Made by a program: the position numbers and the translations under genes. DNA of 64,000 bases from Clostridia bacterium (lineage in GTDB: Bacteria; Bacillota; Clostridia; Oscillospirales; Acutalibacteraceae). The stretch lies in contig JAFYLD010000051.1 in assembly GCA_017537245.1 (NCBI GenBank), positions 45,133 to 109,132 of the forward strand, read 5' to 3'. The stretch's first letter is position 1. Each line of letters opens with the position of its first letter. Positions 1 through 9,243 of this stretch are shown here, in pieces. The notes under the pieces are model-generated. The model was not told the DNA's origin, did not search any database, and saw nothing but the letters and a program-made list of their open reading frames with translations.

Positions 1-1
1 T

Positions 2-2314
2 TATTCTGACAATGCCAACACTTGCGGTTGGGTTGCCGAACAGGATTGGATTTATGAAAAGAAGTTTGAAATCACCGAAGATATGCTTCAAAACAAGTTA
101 AATCTTGTATTCGACGGTATCGACACTTTTTCAGAAATTTATGTAAACGGCACAAAAATCGCCGACACAAATAATATGTTCTTGCGCTATGCGCTTAAGA
201 TTAACGATTACGTAACGATTGGTGAAAACACCGTTACCGTAAAACTACTATCAATTCGTCAAAAGGCTGCCGAATATCCAAAAGAAGGATATTTTGGTTG
301 CTTTGACGTGCAACGTATTTTTATTCGTAAGGCTCAATGCCATTTCTCTTGGGACTGGGCGCCTAACTTCCCTGCTATGGGTATTTGGTTAGACGTGCGT
401 CTTGAGGTTTTACCGGGTAACGAAATTTCACACGTTATCATTAAGCCAGAGCTTGACGGTAGAGCCGCTATAATAGTTCATTTGGGCAAAGACCTAAATC
501 CTTGGGACGTTGGCGGTAAATTCCTTCGCGTAAAGGTTTGGGACGATGAAACGTCTATCGAAAAAACAGTTCCCGTTGCAGGTTACAAAACCATTTGCAA
601 TTTCTTTGTAGATAACGTAAAACTCTGGTGGCCAAAGTCTTTGGGCGAGCCACACCTATATAATTACGAAGTAACCCTCATAGAAAACGAAAAAGAAAAC
701 CACACAAAATCCGGTCACTTTGGTTTCCGTACGGTAGAGCACGACCAGTCACCTGCCGATACTCAAAAATTCTATTGCAAGTTTAAGATTAACGGCAAAG
801 AAATATTCCTAAAAGGCGCAAACTGGGTGCCACTAGACATTATGACCGGTTGCATCACCGAAGAAAAATATCGCAAAGCAATCTCAATGGCGCACGAAGC
901 ACACTTTAACTGCTTGCGCGTTTGGGGCGGCGGTATCTACGAAAAAGAGATTTTCTACGATATTTGCGACCAAACCGGTATGCTCGTATGGCAAGACTTC
1001 CAATTTGCTTGCGCCGATATTCCCGACGATTACGCCGGCTTTACCGAGCAGGTTATTGAAGAGGTAGAATACCAAATTTCAAGACTACAAACACGTCCTA
1101 GCTTTTTTGTAGCAACAGGCGGTAACGAAAAAACCGGTACTGCAGGTCAGCTAAAAAGCCGTGGCGACCACTTGGTTTACTACACCATTTGCGGCATGTG
1201 TCACCACCTTGACGGCACTCGCCCATATATGCCGTCATCACCATATTCATTTGCCAGTGTTGGTAACGATTTAACCTCAGGCGATAGCCACGTAAATAGC
1301 TTTGAACCATCTATCGGTAAAGGTCGTTTTAAAGAATTCCGTGATATTTTGGCCGAAAAGCAGGCTCCTATGGCATCTGAAATCGCTATTCAAGGCGCTT
1401 GCCGCGTTGAGGCACTTAAAAAATACATACCACAAGATAGTCTATGGCCTGTAAACGAGATTTATAATCTTCACTATACACGTAACCCTTATGATGGTTT
1501 TGGTGGTATTCCTTTTGTAGAAAAGCAGATAACCGCCGCTAATGAAGCGTTTGGCGAATGTGACTGCCTTACCACGTACGTTAAACACTCTATGGCGCTA
1601 CACAGCGAATACGTACGCGCCGACAGTGAATTTCACCGTTCACGCAAAGGCGACTGCGGTGGCGCAATGTTCTGGATGTGCTCTGATATTTGGCCTAGCG
1701 GCACTTGGGCGCTACTTGACTACTATATGATTCCAAAAGCATCATATTACGCTGCAAAGCGCTCATATAAACCAGTCACTCCAATTATTACCAAGCACAA
1801 AGACGGTACTTTTGCATTTGTTGTAAACGATACTTTAAGCGACGTAAACGGTACTTTGACAGTTCGTTGCGTTGACGTTTTGGGTAACGTATATAATGAA
1901 AAATCCGTTGATATTACCGCTTGTGCAAACGCATCTACAAAGGCTCTTTGCATTGACGATATTATCGAATACGGTACCAACCGCATACTTATAGCCGAAC
2001 TTAACGCAAATGGTGAAAGCACAAAAACCTTCTTCTTCCCCGATTTGTGGAAAGACGTAGAGTGGGTTGACCCTAAACTAGAGGTATCTATCGAACGCAA
2101 GTGTGAAAAGTGCGCTACTGTTACTATTACCGCTACTGCGGCTTATGCTCGTATGGTAAATATTTTGGTTCCCGAGTTTGGCGGCACTTATATGTCAGAC
2201 AACTTCTTCGATATGGAAAAGGGCGAAACACGCGTAATCGAAGTTAAGGCAGACGCTCCATTTGCTACCGAAGATATCGCAGTTAAGACTTGGCTTGACG
2301 AATGGGACAGATAA
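2..2314 (+). CDS. GH2 beta-mannosidase-like glycosidase, 5' end outside window
   Basis: The reading frame is open from base 2, so the N-terminus lies upstream. It is a GH2-type exo-glycosidase, most like beta-mannosidases that release terminal mannose from beta-mannosides. Visible are the sugar-binding jelly-roll remnant, the Ig-like domain, and the TIM barrel with the FNCLRVWGGG signature. The likely acid/base Glu is in TGGNE (codon 1127-1129) and the likely nucleophile Glu in ASEIAIQG (codon 1379-1381). The second GH2 enzyme at 11738-14122 has SGNNE at the acid/base, so one Asn is Gly here; substrate preference may differ. No signal peptide can be judged because the start is missing. A HAD phosphatase follows after 10 bases, suggesting one operon. 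Family call is firm, substrate is inferred. Confidence 0.85.
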   Translation, partial: YSDNANTCGWVAEQDWIYEKKFEITEDMLQNKLNLVFDGIDTFSEIYVNGTKIADTNNMFLRYALKINDYVTIGENTVTVKLLSIRQKAAEYPKEGYFGCFDVQRIFIRKAQCHFSWDWAPNFPAMGIWLDVRLEVLPGNEISHVIIKPELDGRAAIIVHLGKDLNPWDVGGKFLRVKVWDDETSIEKTVPVAGYKTICNFFVDNVKLWWPKSLGEPHLYNYEVTLIENEKENHTKSGHFGFRTVEHDQSPADTQKFYCKFKINGKEIFLKGANWVPLDIMTGCITEEKYRKAISMAHEAHFNCLRVWGGGIYEKEIFYDICDQTGMLVWQDFQFACADIPDDYAGFTEQVIEEVEYQISRLQTRPSFFVATGGNEKTGTAGQLKSRGDHLVYYTICGMCHHLDGTRPYMPSSPYSFASVGNDLTSGDSHVNSFEPSIGKGRFKEFRDILAEKQAPMASEIAIQGACRVEALKKYIPQDSLWPVNEIYNLHYTRNPYDGFGGIPFVEKQITAANEAFGECDCLTTYVKHSMALHSEYVRADSEFHRSRKGDCGGAMFWMCSDIWPSGTWALLDYYMIPKASYYAAKRSYKPVTPIITKHKDGTFAFVVNDTLSDVNGTLTVRCVDVLGNVYNEKSVDITACANASTKALCIDDIIEYGTNRILIAELNANGESTKTFFFPDLWKDVEWVDPKLEVSIERKCEKCATVTITATAAYARMVNILVPEFGGTYMSDNFFDMEKGETRVIEVKADAPFATEDIAVKTWLDEWDR

Positions 2315-2324
2315 GGTGAAAAAT

Positions 2325-3308
2325 ATGTATATAAACGGTATTGGCACTTTAAACGCCGATGAACAAAAATGCCTAATCGAGCTTGAAAGTAGCGAAAACA
2401 ATCTTTTCACTAGCGGCAAAGACGGCGTTTGCGGCATTTACTCTACGCTAGATAAAAAACTACAACTTATAGAATACGCCGACAAAACTTTAACCTACGT
2501 TAAATCTTCGGCAGGTCATCCCGCAATTTACGAGCTTAAAAAACCCGAGTTTAAAGCGCCCGCCCAGGCAGTGCTTATGGACCTTGACGGCACTAGCGTA
2601 CATAGTGAGAGCTTTTGGATTTGGATTATCGAGCAAGTTACCGCTTGGATGAGAAATGACAAAAACTTTCGTTTTGAAACCAAAGATTTACCACACGTTT
2701 CGGGTTATTCGGTAAGTGAGCATCTTTCATACTGTATTAAAAAATACTCTCCTACCACTCCGCTAGCGGACGCGGTAAACAAGTATTTTGAAATAACCGA
2801 GTACGAAATGAACGAAATCATGCAAGGGCGCGGTAAGCCGGGCGCATTTACCCCGGCGCCAAATCTAAAAGAGTTTTTATATACTCTTAAAGAAAACGGC
2901 GTAAAAATTGGTCTTGTAACCTCGGGGCTTTATCAAAAGGCTTGGCCCGAGATACTAAACGCTTTTCAAACACTTGGTATGGGCGATCCTGTCGATTTTT
3001 ACGATGCTATCATCACCGCAGGTACTGCTATACGAAAAGGTCAGTCAGGCACTTTAGGCGAGATTGAGGCAAAACCTCACCCATGGCTCTATGCCGAAAC
3101 AGCTATGGCGCTAGGCATTACCGACAAAAGTCGTATCATCGGCATCGAGGACTCGGCAGCCGGCGTTATGTCGATTCGTCTTGCGGGATTTGCAGCGCTC
3201 GGTGTTGCGGGCGGCAACCTAAATCAAAGCGGTATGCTCCCATTCCTTTATGACAAACAAGAAAATGACGGTCTGATGTCACTGCTCCCCAAAATTTTAG
3301 GAAAATAA
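2325..3308 (+). CDS. HAD-superfamily hydrolase, beta-phosphoglucomutase-like
   Basis: A 327-residue HAD protein. Motif I is LMDLDGTS (nucleophile and acid Asp) at about residues 83-90, motif II is GLVTSG, and motifs III/IV are KPHPWLY and GIEDSAAG, the arrangement of phosphoglycolate phosphatase/beta-phosphoglucomutase-type enzymes with a helical cap. The start at 2325 is chosen because AAGGTGA sits six to seven bases upstream; an in-frame upstream ATG at 2262 would lie inside the GH2 gene. About 80 residues precede the HAD core, longer than usual and without a recognised domain. Position behind the glycosidase suggests dephosphorylation or isomerisation of a hexose phosphate, but the substrate cannot be read from the sequence. 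Confidence 0.85.
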   Translation: MYINGIGTLNADEQKCLIELESSENNLFTSGKDGVCGIYSTLDKKLQLIEYADKTLTYVKSSAGHPAIYELKKPEFKAPAQAVLMDLDGTSVHSESFWIWIIEQVTAWMRNDKNFRFETKDLPHVSGYSVSEHLSYCIKKYSPTTPLADAVNKYFEITEYEMNEIMQGRGKPGAFTPAPNLKEFLYTLKENGVKIGLVTSGLYQKAWPEILNAFQTLGMGDPVDFYDAIITAGTAIRKGQSGTLGEIEAKPHPWLYAETAMALGITDKSRIIGIEDSAAGVMSIRLAGFAALGVAGGNLNQSGMLPFLYDKQENDGLMSLLPKILGK

Positions 3309-3314
3309 ATACTA

Positions 3315-3347
3315 AACCCCGTGGTTAAACCACGGGGTTCATTTTTT
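3315..3347 (+). terminator. rho-independent terminator
   Basis: Perfect 12-bp inverted repeat AACCCCGTGGTT / AACCACGGGGTT followed by CATTTTTT. It ends the GH2-HAD operon and sits tail to tail with the LuxR-type gene, whose own 3' end overlaps it. Confidence 0.9.
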
Positions 3348-4311
3348 AAATATATTTTGCAATTTGTTTTAACTGCTTTCTCGAAACTACACCTAGCTTA
3401 CCATAAATGTTTTTGTTGTGGTATTTAAGGGTATTTTCTTTTATATTCATTTCTTCAAGCACCTCTTTGGTAGATTTGCCATCTACATAAAGGTCATAAA
3501 TGAGTTTTTCAGTTTGAGTGAGTTCTGAAAGGCCTTGTCTGTAAAGCTCTATCGTTTGTTGTGAAAATTCGGGCTTTTCGCCATCCGCTACTTCCTCTAC
3601 ACCCGATTTAAGCAAAAATTCCTCGCGCGCTGCGTCAATGCGCTTTTCTGTCTCTTGAATAACAACGTAAACGCCTATCAAAAACAACTCGGTAATTATA
3701 TATGAAACAGCCAAAAATTCAAACTCAACGTCAATAAACTGCTCAAGCAACCACACACAAATATTAACAAACACCGAACCGAGCAGCATTATCGCCTGAA
3801 TACCCGAATCAATCTTCTTTTTGGCAGTTGCGTATATAGCAGTTATTATCATGGTTGCAAAATAGCCTATCAAATAAAACATATAAAGCTTGTGCCAAGG
3901 TCCATATTCCTTATCAAGAACCGATACACCTTCTACCTTGATAAGCGTAACACTCTTATAATATATGTCGCTATAGCCTGGACTTGCCGCAACCAAAAAT
4001 ACTGCCACACCCAAGCACACAAGCGGCATCCACAACCATTTGGGATGCTTTAGCTTTGTAGCGTTTAGTATTATCAAAAGCATAGATACCGGTAAAAAGA
4101 CTGAACCCAAATATGCTATTCTGTTTGCGAGCAATGCCTCGCCAAGAGTAGTCGATATTGATAACACAAAGTACCCTACGTTTACCACGCAAATACTTGC
4201 AAACAACACAAAAAACCACAAGTATTTTTGGCCTATAACCTTTGAATATGTCACAAGCATTAAAAGCGAGCATAACGCCGCCGCAATATATATAGCCGAT
4301 ATAGCCACCAT
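3346..4311 (-). CDS. membrane-bound LuxR-type transcriptional regulator
   Basis: A 321-residue protein with seven to eight hydrophobic segments over residues 1-225, resembling the 7TM sensor region found on some histidine kinases, and a C-terminal LuxR/GerE helix-turn-helix at about 258-320 (LTQTEKLIYDLYVDGKSTKE, then the recognition helix in ENTLKYHNKNIYGKLGV). It therefore probably senses something in or at the membrane and binds DNA directly, without a kinase domain. The start has GAGGGAGAG just upstream. It is divergent from the three surface-protein genes at 4615-11022 and faces a control region with three direct repeats, so it is a good candidate regulator of them and of itself. The signal sensed is unknown. 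Confidence 0.8.
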   Translation of the reverse strand: MVAISAIYIAAALCSLLMLVTYSKVIGQKYLWFFVLFASICVVNVGYFVLSISTTLGEALLANRIAYLGSVFLPVSMLLIILNATKLKHPKWLWMPLVCLGVAVFLVAASPGYSDIYYKSVTLIKVEGVSVLDKEYGPWHKLYMFYLIGYFATMIITAIYATAKKKIDSGIQAIMLLGSVFVNICVWLLEQFIDVEFEFLAVSYIITELFLIGVYVVIQETEKRIDAAREEFLLKSGVEEVADGEKPEFSQQTIELYRQGLSELTQTEKLIYDLYVDGKSTKEVLEEMNIKENTLKYHNKNIYGKLGVVSRKQLKQIAKYI

Positions 4312-4334
4312 TAATCTCTCCCTCTTTTATAAAT

Positions 4335-4406
4335 CCCACACTTTTTCCCACACTTTTATGAAAAAATTTTAAATTTCCCACACTTTTTATTTCGCACCGT
4401 GTGGGG
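4335..4406. promoter_or_regulatory. three CCCACACTTTT direct repeats, candidate operator
   Basis: CCCACACTTTT occurs at 4335, 4348 and 4378, and the inverted core GTGTGGGG at 4399-4406. All lie between the start of the LuxR-type gene and the divergent surface-protein gene. Spacings of 13 and 30 bases and one inverted half fit a regulator binding array. Binding by the neighbouring LuxR protein is inference. Confidence 0.5.
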
Positions 4407-4450
4407 ACATTCGTGTATATGTTATTTATAATTGTAATTGCAAGTAGTTG

Positions 4451-4543
4451 AAGGAGGGTATATCTCTTGCCCCGCATATTTTTAGGGTTCCCCTTTATGC
4501 AATAGCATAAAGTTTCTGTTGCCGCGCCAACGAATACAGAAAC
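4451..4543 (+). promoter_or_regulatory. structured leader with possible 12-codon leader ORF
   Basis: AAGGAGGG at 4451-4458 stands eight bases before a TTG codon (4467) that opens a 12-codon frame ending TAG at 4503-4505. The stop lies within a perfect 8-bp hairpin CTTTATGC/GCATAAAG (4493-4512), directly followed by a second inverted repeat GTTTCTGT (4512-4519) / ACAGAAAC (4536-4543). No known riboswitch consensus is recognised. Together with the repeat array this accounts for the 303-base gap before the surface-protein gene. Confidence 0.35.
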
Positions 4544-4614
4544 CACCCTTACTTTTAAAAAAATTATATCATACTATGCGACCACGGTCAAGTAGTATAA
4601 AAGGAGAGATTCTT

Positions 4615-6207
4615 GTGAAAAAATGTTTAACAATCTTGTTGACTGCCATCCTTTTGGCAACTATTTGTATAGTACCGGCGTCAGCAGCAAAAGAAATGTT
4701 TACAACTCTTAGTAGCGTAAGCGTTGAAAGCATAACATTACCAATAGTTGGTCAAAAACCAACCTTTAGCGCAACTGTTTTAAGTAGCGCAAATTACACT
4801 GTGTCAAAGGTTACTTGGAGCGAATACAACGAAGATTTTGAACATATCAAAGATATGACCTCCACCGACACCTTCCGAGAAGGATATCAATACTTTATAT
4901 TTATAACCTTGGAATCTAAAGGATCATGTACCTTTAGCTCCAATTTAACTCAGACCATATTTTCAAAGACCGCAAATAAATATCCACCTACCAACGATAA
5001 CAAAAAGGTTCAAATTTACACTAATTTTGCAGCAAAAAAAGCTATTAACAAGGTAGATTTAAACGTAGTAAAGCCTGTAATCGGCAAAACACCAACCTTT
5101 GCAAAGGTTGATACAACAGAATATTGCAGCGTAAATAGCGGCGCTTCAAATATGACTAACGGTGTATTTTGGAAAAACGAAAAAACCAATATAAATCTAA
5201 CCATAAGCAACCCATTTAAAGCAGATGGTGTATATACCGTTTATTATATGCTTTCTTCTAAAGATGGATATACGTTTACAAACAACACCAAATTTACAAT
5301 TAACGGACAAAACGCTAAAGTAGACGCTCTTATAGTTTATTACGACTCTAGTAACGTTGGCATTTATTTAGATGGTTTAGTGCCAGGCGACGGTAAAAAA
5401 GAAATCGGCACTCTTGATTTGTCAGTTACCGCACCAAAGGACGGCGATAAACCCGACTACACCAAGATTGACGGAACAGGCTATTATAGCGATAACGGTA
5501 TTAACGGAAGCAGCACCAAGATTTATAAAAATGGTATCGCTTGGTACAAGTCCGCCTCTTCATATATCAGCCCCGGCACTACCGAAACATTTAAAGCAGA
5601 TAACAGCTATACCGTAAAAATTTCTTTATCACCTAAAGATGGTTATAAATTTACAAAATCCTTAACCGCAAAAATCAACGGTAAAACTGCTACTGTCGAA
5701 ACCTTTGATGATGGTAGTGTAACCGTTTCGCTAACGCTTACCACTCTTAAAAAAGAGCACAATCACACGAACTCCGACTGGAAAAACGATAAAGAAAATC
5801 ACTGGAAAGTTTGTACCGACAAAAACTGTGGTACCATTACAGTAGCAAAAGAAGTTCATAAGGATGCAAACAAAGACAACAAATGTGACACCTGTGGCTA
5901 TGCTATTGAAAAGGAAGAAACTCCTACAACAAGTACTCCAAACACAAACGATACTCCTACAACCAGTACACCAAGCACCGACACAACCCCAAGTGTTTCA
6001 ACTCCTACTACAAGCGAATCCCAAACAAGCACACCAGAAGTTGAACAACCTCAAGACACCGAGGTTGAAGACACACCCCAAGACGTAGCTACCGACGATA
6101 ATCAAGACGAAGAATCTTCTGCTTGGATTTGGATTGTTGCAGCAGCAGTTGTTGTTTTGGGTGGTTGCGCTACAGTTGCTATAGTTTTAATTAAAAAGAA
6201 AAAATAA
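4615..6207 (+). CDS. secreted membrane-anchored protein with Ig-like repeats and a Cys-rich module
   Basis: 530 residues from a GTG start chosen because AAGGAGAG lies upstream and it opens a clean signal peptide (VKKCLTILLTAILLA...ASA). Three related repeats of about 100 residues follow; each has a P-x-x-G-x-x-P motif, a Trp, then KDGY-x-F and INGK/INGQ. Residues about 381-430 form a module with W-K-N-D...HW, C-x-x-x-x-C and KDNKCDTCGYA, possibly metal binding. A Thr/Ser/Pro linker leads to one membrane helix (503-526) ending in four Lys. The same Cys-rich module and helix recur in the proteins at 9244 and 16920. No enzymatic motif is seen; a surface or adhesion role is inferred. The next gene follows after 23 bases. 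Confidence 0.75.
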   Translation: MKKCLTILLTAILLATICIVPASAAKEMFTTLSSVSVESITLPIVGQKPTFSATVLSSANYTVSKVTWSEYNEDFEHIKDMTSTDTFREGYQYFIFITLESKGSCTFSSNLTQTIFSKTANKYPPTNDNKKVQIYTNFAAKKAINKVDLNVVKPVIGKTPTFAKVDTTEYCSVNSGASNMTNGVFWKNEKTNINLTISNPFKADGVYTVYYMLSSKDGYTFTNNTKFTINGQNAKVDALIVYYDSSNVGIYLDGLVPGDGKKEIGTLDLSVTAPKDGDKPDYTKIDGTGYYSDNGINGSSTKIYKNGIAWYKSASSYISPGTTETFKADNSYTVKISLSPKDGYKFTKSLTAKINGKTATVETFDDGSVTVSLTLTTLKKEHNHTNSDWKNDKENHWKVCTDKNCGTITVAKEVHKDANKDNKCDTCGYAIEKEETPTTSTPNTNDTPTTSTPSTDTTPSVSTPTTSESQTSTPEVEQPQDTEVEDTPQDVATDDNQDEESSAWIWIVAAAVVVLGGCATVAIVLIKKKK

Positions 6208-6230
6208 AATCACCGAGAGGGTGTTAATTT

Positions 6231-9134
6231 ATGAAAAAAACATATAAATTAGTTAGTATTTTGCTTACTATGTGTTTAATTTGGGCTATGTTCCCTCTTA
6301 ACGTATTTGCAAGCGACGAAATAATAACGTCTGCCAATATTACAATTCCCAAACCCGTTGGCGGAGAAAGCCCCAGTTATAGCGACCCTATTGCAGATGA
6401 TAATGAAAAATATTGGGCACAAGTAGAGATCTGGTATAAAATGATCGGCGCCGGCACACTCCCCGTAGGCGCAGGCGGGCAATTTGAAACGCATAGTCGT
6501 TATACCTTGCGAGTTCGTTTTTATTCAAAACCCGGCTACACGTTTGCTGATGACTGTGTTTTTACATTCAACGGAGAAGAAACCGGTAGTTATGGTTTAG
6601 ATACCAACGTATTTCGATATACATACTGGTACGCCGCTGACCCACTAAATCCTACATATACCGTTTCTTTTAATGCAGACGGTGGAAGCGGCACAATGCC
6701 TGATGAAACAGGCGTTTTTGACACCTACGAAATACCCTGGCCTACATTTACCGCGCCTGCCGGTCAATATTTTGACGGTTGGATGTATGGCGGCTATTTA
6801 AGACAGCCTGGCGATACAATTCACGTTCTTGACGACACAACCTTAAGAGCAAGCTGGGAAGATATTCCAGACACAGGCTATACCATTAGTTTTTACCCAA
6901 ACGAGGGTACCGGAACAATGGCAGATATAACCAACTATTACGGTGCATACACTCTGCCCGAATGCACTTTTACCCCACCTGACGGCAAGGTATTTGATTG
7001 TTGGATGATACTGGGTGTGGAAAAAGATGCTGGCACAAAAATCAACGTAGGCGTAAACACAAGCGTAATTGCTGTATGGAAGGATGCACCAGCCGCTATC
7101 ACAACCTATACACTTGCGTTTGATGCCAATGGTGGAAGTGGTACAATGACCGCTTTAACAGGTAGCACAAGCTACACCCTACCCGAATGCACGTTTACTG
7201 CGCCTGCCGGCAAACAATTTGCAGGATGGAACGTATTTGGTTATACACAAGCTGCAGGCACAACGGTTAATCTTACAAACAACTTTACAGCTGCTGCCGT
7301 TTGGGAAGATATACCCCAAATAACAACTGTTACCGCTACAGTAAACGGCGCTATTGCAGGTGCTACCGCAGGTTCTACTACAGTTACACCAGCCGACGCA
7401 ACCTATACCACTTCTATATTAGGTTGGTATGATTGCGATAACGTGTTTAGTTACGGTTCAGCAACCAAGTTACAAACAAACGACAAATTCATAGGCGGTA
7501 AAACCTATACCGTAGGTGTGCGATTTACTCCGGTAGGTTCAAACGTTTTAGCAAATAACGTCGATGCAACCATCAACGGAGAAGATGGAAAAATTGGTAA
7601 TTTTGACGGCAATTCACGAGATTATTATATTACCATTTCAATTCCTGCTAAATTAATTCAAAGCGCTGACGTATACGTTGACCCACCAATAATCGGCTCT
7701 AAACTTGACTATACAACCGAGGTTACAGGCACTCCTGCATATACTACCGAGGTTCGTCGTTGGTTTAAAGGTGGTAACGTAGGTGTTCCCGGTCCTGAAA
7801 TTACAGATGCAAACGCTCTTGTAGAGCCCGATACCAACTATGTTTTAGATTTTACTATAGCTCCTAAAGACGGTTATACACTTGATAATTCAACCATTGT
7901 TAAAGTTAACGGTACCCAAGCTATGCGTGTTGGCACCGTTTCTGGTACAAATATTGGTGTTTACCGCGTGGAATTCACCTCGCCAAAAATTGAAATTGTT
8001 AATGCAAATGCAATAATTACAGTTCCTGTTGCGGGTGAAAATCCCTCTTATACAGTAGCATCATCCGATCCTGATAAATATGACGTAGCCGTAAACAAGT
8101 GGTTTAACTATGACAACGGAAACGATATTAACTCGCTTCACGTTTTCGAAGGCGGCACAAACTACGCCGTACGCATTGTATTTACGCCCAAACCTGGTTA
8201 TACCTTTATAGGTGCAACAAACTATACCGTAAATAATCTAGCAACTAGCGGCTATGGTGAACCATCAGCCTGTCAAATTGTTTTTGCAGTAGCTCAAGGC
8301 ACTCCCCCACAACACGATTTTAACACGAGCGAGTGGGGTTATAAAGACAATACCGGTCACGCTCACCTTTGCGAAACACCGGGTTGTATAAATCACCACG
8401 ATACTATCGAACCACATATTCCGTCAGAATGGATTTACGACGTTTCGGTGCACTATAAGAAATGTACCGAATGTGATTTCTTATTAGAACGCGAACCACA
8501 CGTTGACAACAATGACGACGGATATTGCGATATTTGTGAAGAGGTAGAATACGTAACGGTAGAGATTCCGTTTATTAAGGTTATCGAGCAAACCGGTGAC
8601 AAAACACCAGGCAAAAAAACATTTGAGTTTGAAATATTTGACTTTGGTCACAGCGAGGCTGCCGACCACGTAGAGATTGTTGCAAACGCCATAACAACCA
8701 ATGGCACGGGAAACTTTGACGGTGTTTTTAAGCTAAAACTTACCAAAAAAGGCTATCTTGAAGAAAATTATCTAGACGAAGGTTTCTTCGTAAAAGAAAT
8801 AGTTGAAACCGCAGAGGGTTGGGAATATTCAACTGCTATTTGGTATGCAGTACCAAACTTCAATGGTGTTGGTTGGATATTCTATGTTGTAGAAAATGAC
8901 AATATAAATTGGGACGAAAAAGACGAAATGATATTTACCAACAGTTATAAAGCCAACAACCCTGTCGTCGAAGAGGATGAAAAGGAAGATACCGAACCCG
9001 AAAAAGAACCTGAAAAGCAACCAGAAACTCAATCTCCACAAACAGGCGATATAAGCTATCTATTTATCATAAATATCTTATCGCTTGTATCTTTAGCTTT
9101 TATATACTTTAAAAAGACAATTTCCGCAAAATAA
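6231..9134 (+). CDS. large wall-anchored surface protein with Ig-like, InlB-type and pilin-like domains
   Basis: 967 residues with a signal peptide (cleavage near FAS-DE, residue 28). Order of domains: one Ig-like repeat (about 35-135) of the kind seen in the preceding gene; three Listeria-Bacteroides/InlB B-type repeats (about 142-360, F-x-A-N/D-G-G-S-G-TM ... GW...W); three more Ig-like repeats (365-690); a Cys/His-rich module (695-770, CETPGCINHH, CTECDF, CDICEE); a pilin-like isopeptide-type domain (775-910, ending MIFTNSY). The C-terminus has SPQTGD, a hydrophobic helix and a basic tail, matching a sortase-type signal. Likely adhesin; ligand unknown. No sortase gene is in the window. Confidence 0.8.
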   Translation: MKKTYKLVSILLTMCLIWAMFPLNVFASDEIITSANITIPKPVGGESPSYSDPIADDNEKYWAQVEIWYKMIGAGTLPVGAGGQFETHSRYTLRVRFYSKPGYTFADDCVFTFNGEETGSYGLDTNVFRYTYWYAADPLNPTYTVSFNADGGSGTMPDETGVFDTYEIPWPTFTAPAGQYFDGWMYGGYLRQPGDTIHVLDDTTLRASWEDIPDTGYTISFYPNEGTGTMADITNYYGAYTLPECTFTPPDGKVFDCWMILGVEKDAGTKINVGVNTSVIAVWKDAPAAITTYTLAFDANGGSGTMTALTGSTSYTLPECTFTAPAGKQFAGWNVFGYTQAAGTTVNLTNNFTAAAVWEDIPQITTVTATVNGAIAGATAGSTTVTPADATYTTSILGWYDCDNVFSYGSATKLQTNDKFIGGKTYTVGVRFTPVGSNVLANNVDATINGEDGKIGNFDGNSRDYYITISIPAKLIQSADVYVDPPIIGSKLDYTTEVTGTPAYTTEVRRWFKGGNVGVPGPEITDANALVEPDTNYVLDFTIAPKDGYTLDNSTIVKVNGTQAMRVGTVSGTNIGVYRVEFTSPKIEIVNANAIITVPVAGENPSYTVASSDPDKYDVAVNKWFNYDNGNDINSLHVFEGGTNYAVRIVFTPKPGYTFIGATNYTVNNLATSGYGEPSACQIVFAVAQGTPPQHDFNTSEWGYKDNTGHAHLCETPGCINHHDTIEPHIPSEWIYDVSVHYKKCTECDFLLEREPHVDNNDDGYCDICEEVEYVTVEIPFIKVIEQTGDKTPGKKTFEFEIFDFGHSEAADHVEIVANAITTNGTGNFDGVFKLKLTKKGYLEENYLDEGFFVKEIVETAEGWEYSTAIWYAVPNFNGVGWIFYVVENDNINWDEKDEMIFTNSYKANNPVVEEDEKEDTEPEKEPEKQPETQSPQTGDISYLFIINILSLVSLAFIYFKKTISAK

Positions 9135-9146
9135 TTCTCCTTTATT

Positions 9147-9185
9147 ATTATAAGGTGGTGACGGTTTCCGCCACCACCTTATAAT
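9147..9185 (+). terminator. hairpin terminator without a clear T-tract
   Basis: Perfect 14-bp inverted repeat ATTATAAGGTGGTG / CACCACCTTATAAT with an 11-base loop. It directly abuts the -35 box of the next promoter, so no spare sequence separates the two transcription units. Confidence 0.7.
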
Positions 9186-9214
9186 TTGACAAGACACATT
9201 TTTAAATGTATAAT
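9186..9214 (+). promoter_or_regulatory. perfect consensus sigma-A promoter
   Basis: TTGACA (9186-9191), exactly 17 bases, then TATAAT (9209-9214). Transcription would begin near 9221, giving a leader of about 22 bases with AGAAGG at 9232-9237. Confidence 0.85.
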
Positions 9215-9243
9215 AAACTCATCAAACTGAAAGAAGGTTTTTT

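Noticed and set aside
3971-4546. 191-codon minus-strand frame overlapping the LuxR-type gene and its control region
   Set aside because: It lies in another frame of a well-supported gene, has no ribosome site and reads through the repeat array.
4410-4614. Riboswitch in the leader of the surface-protein gene
   Set aside because: Hairpins exist, but no consensus of a known riboswitch class is recognisable; kept only as a possible attenuator.
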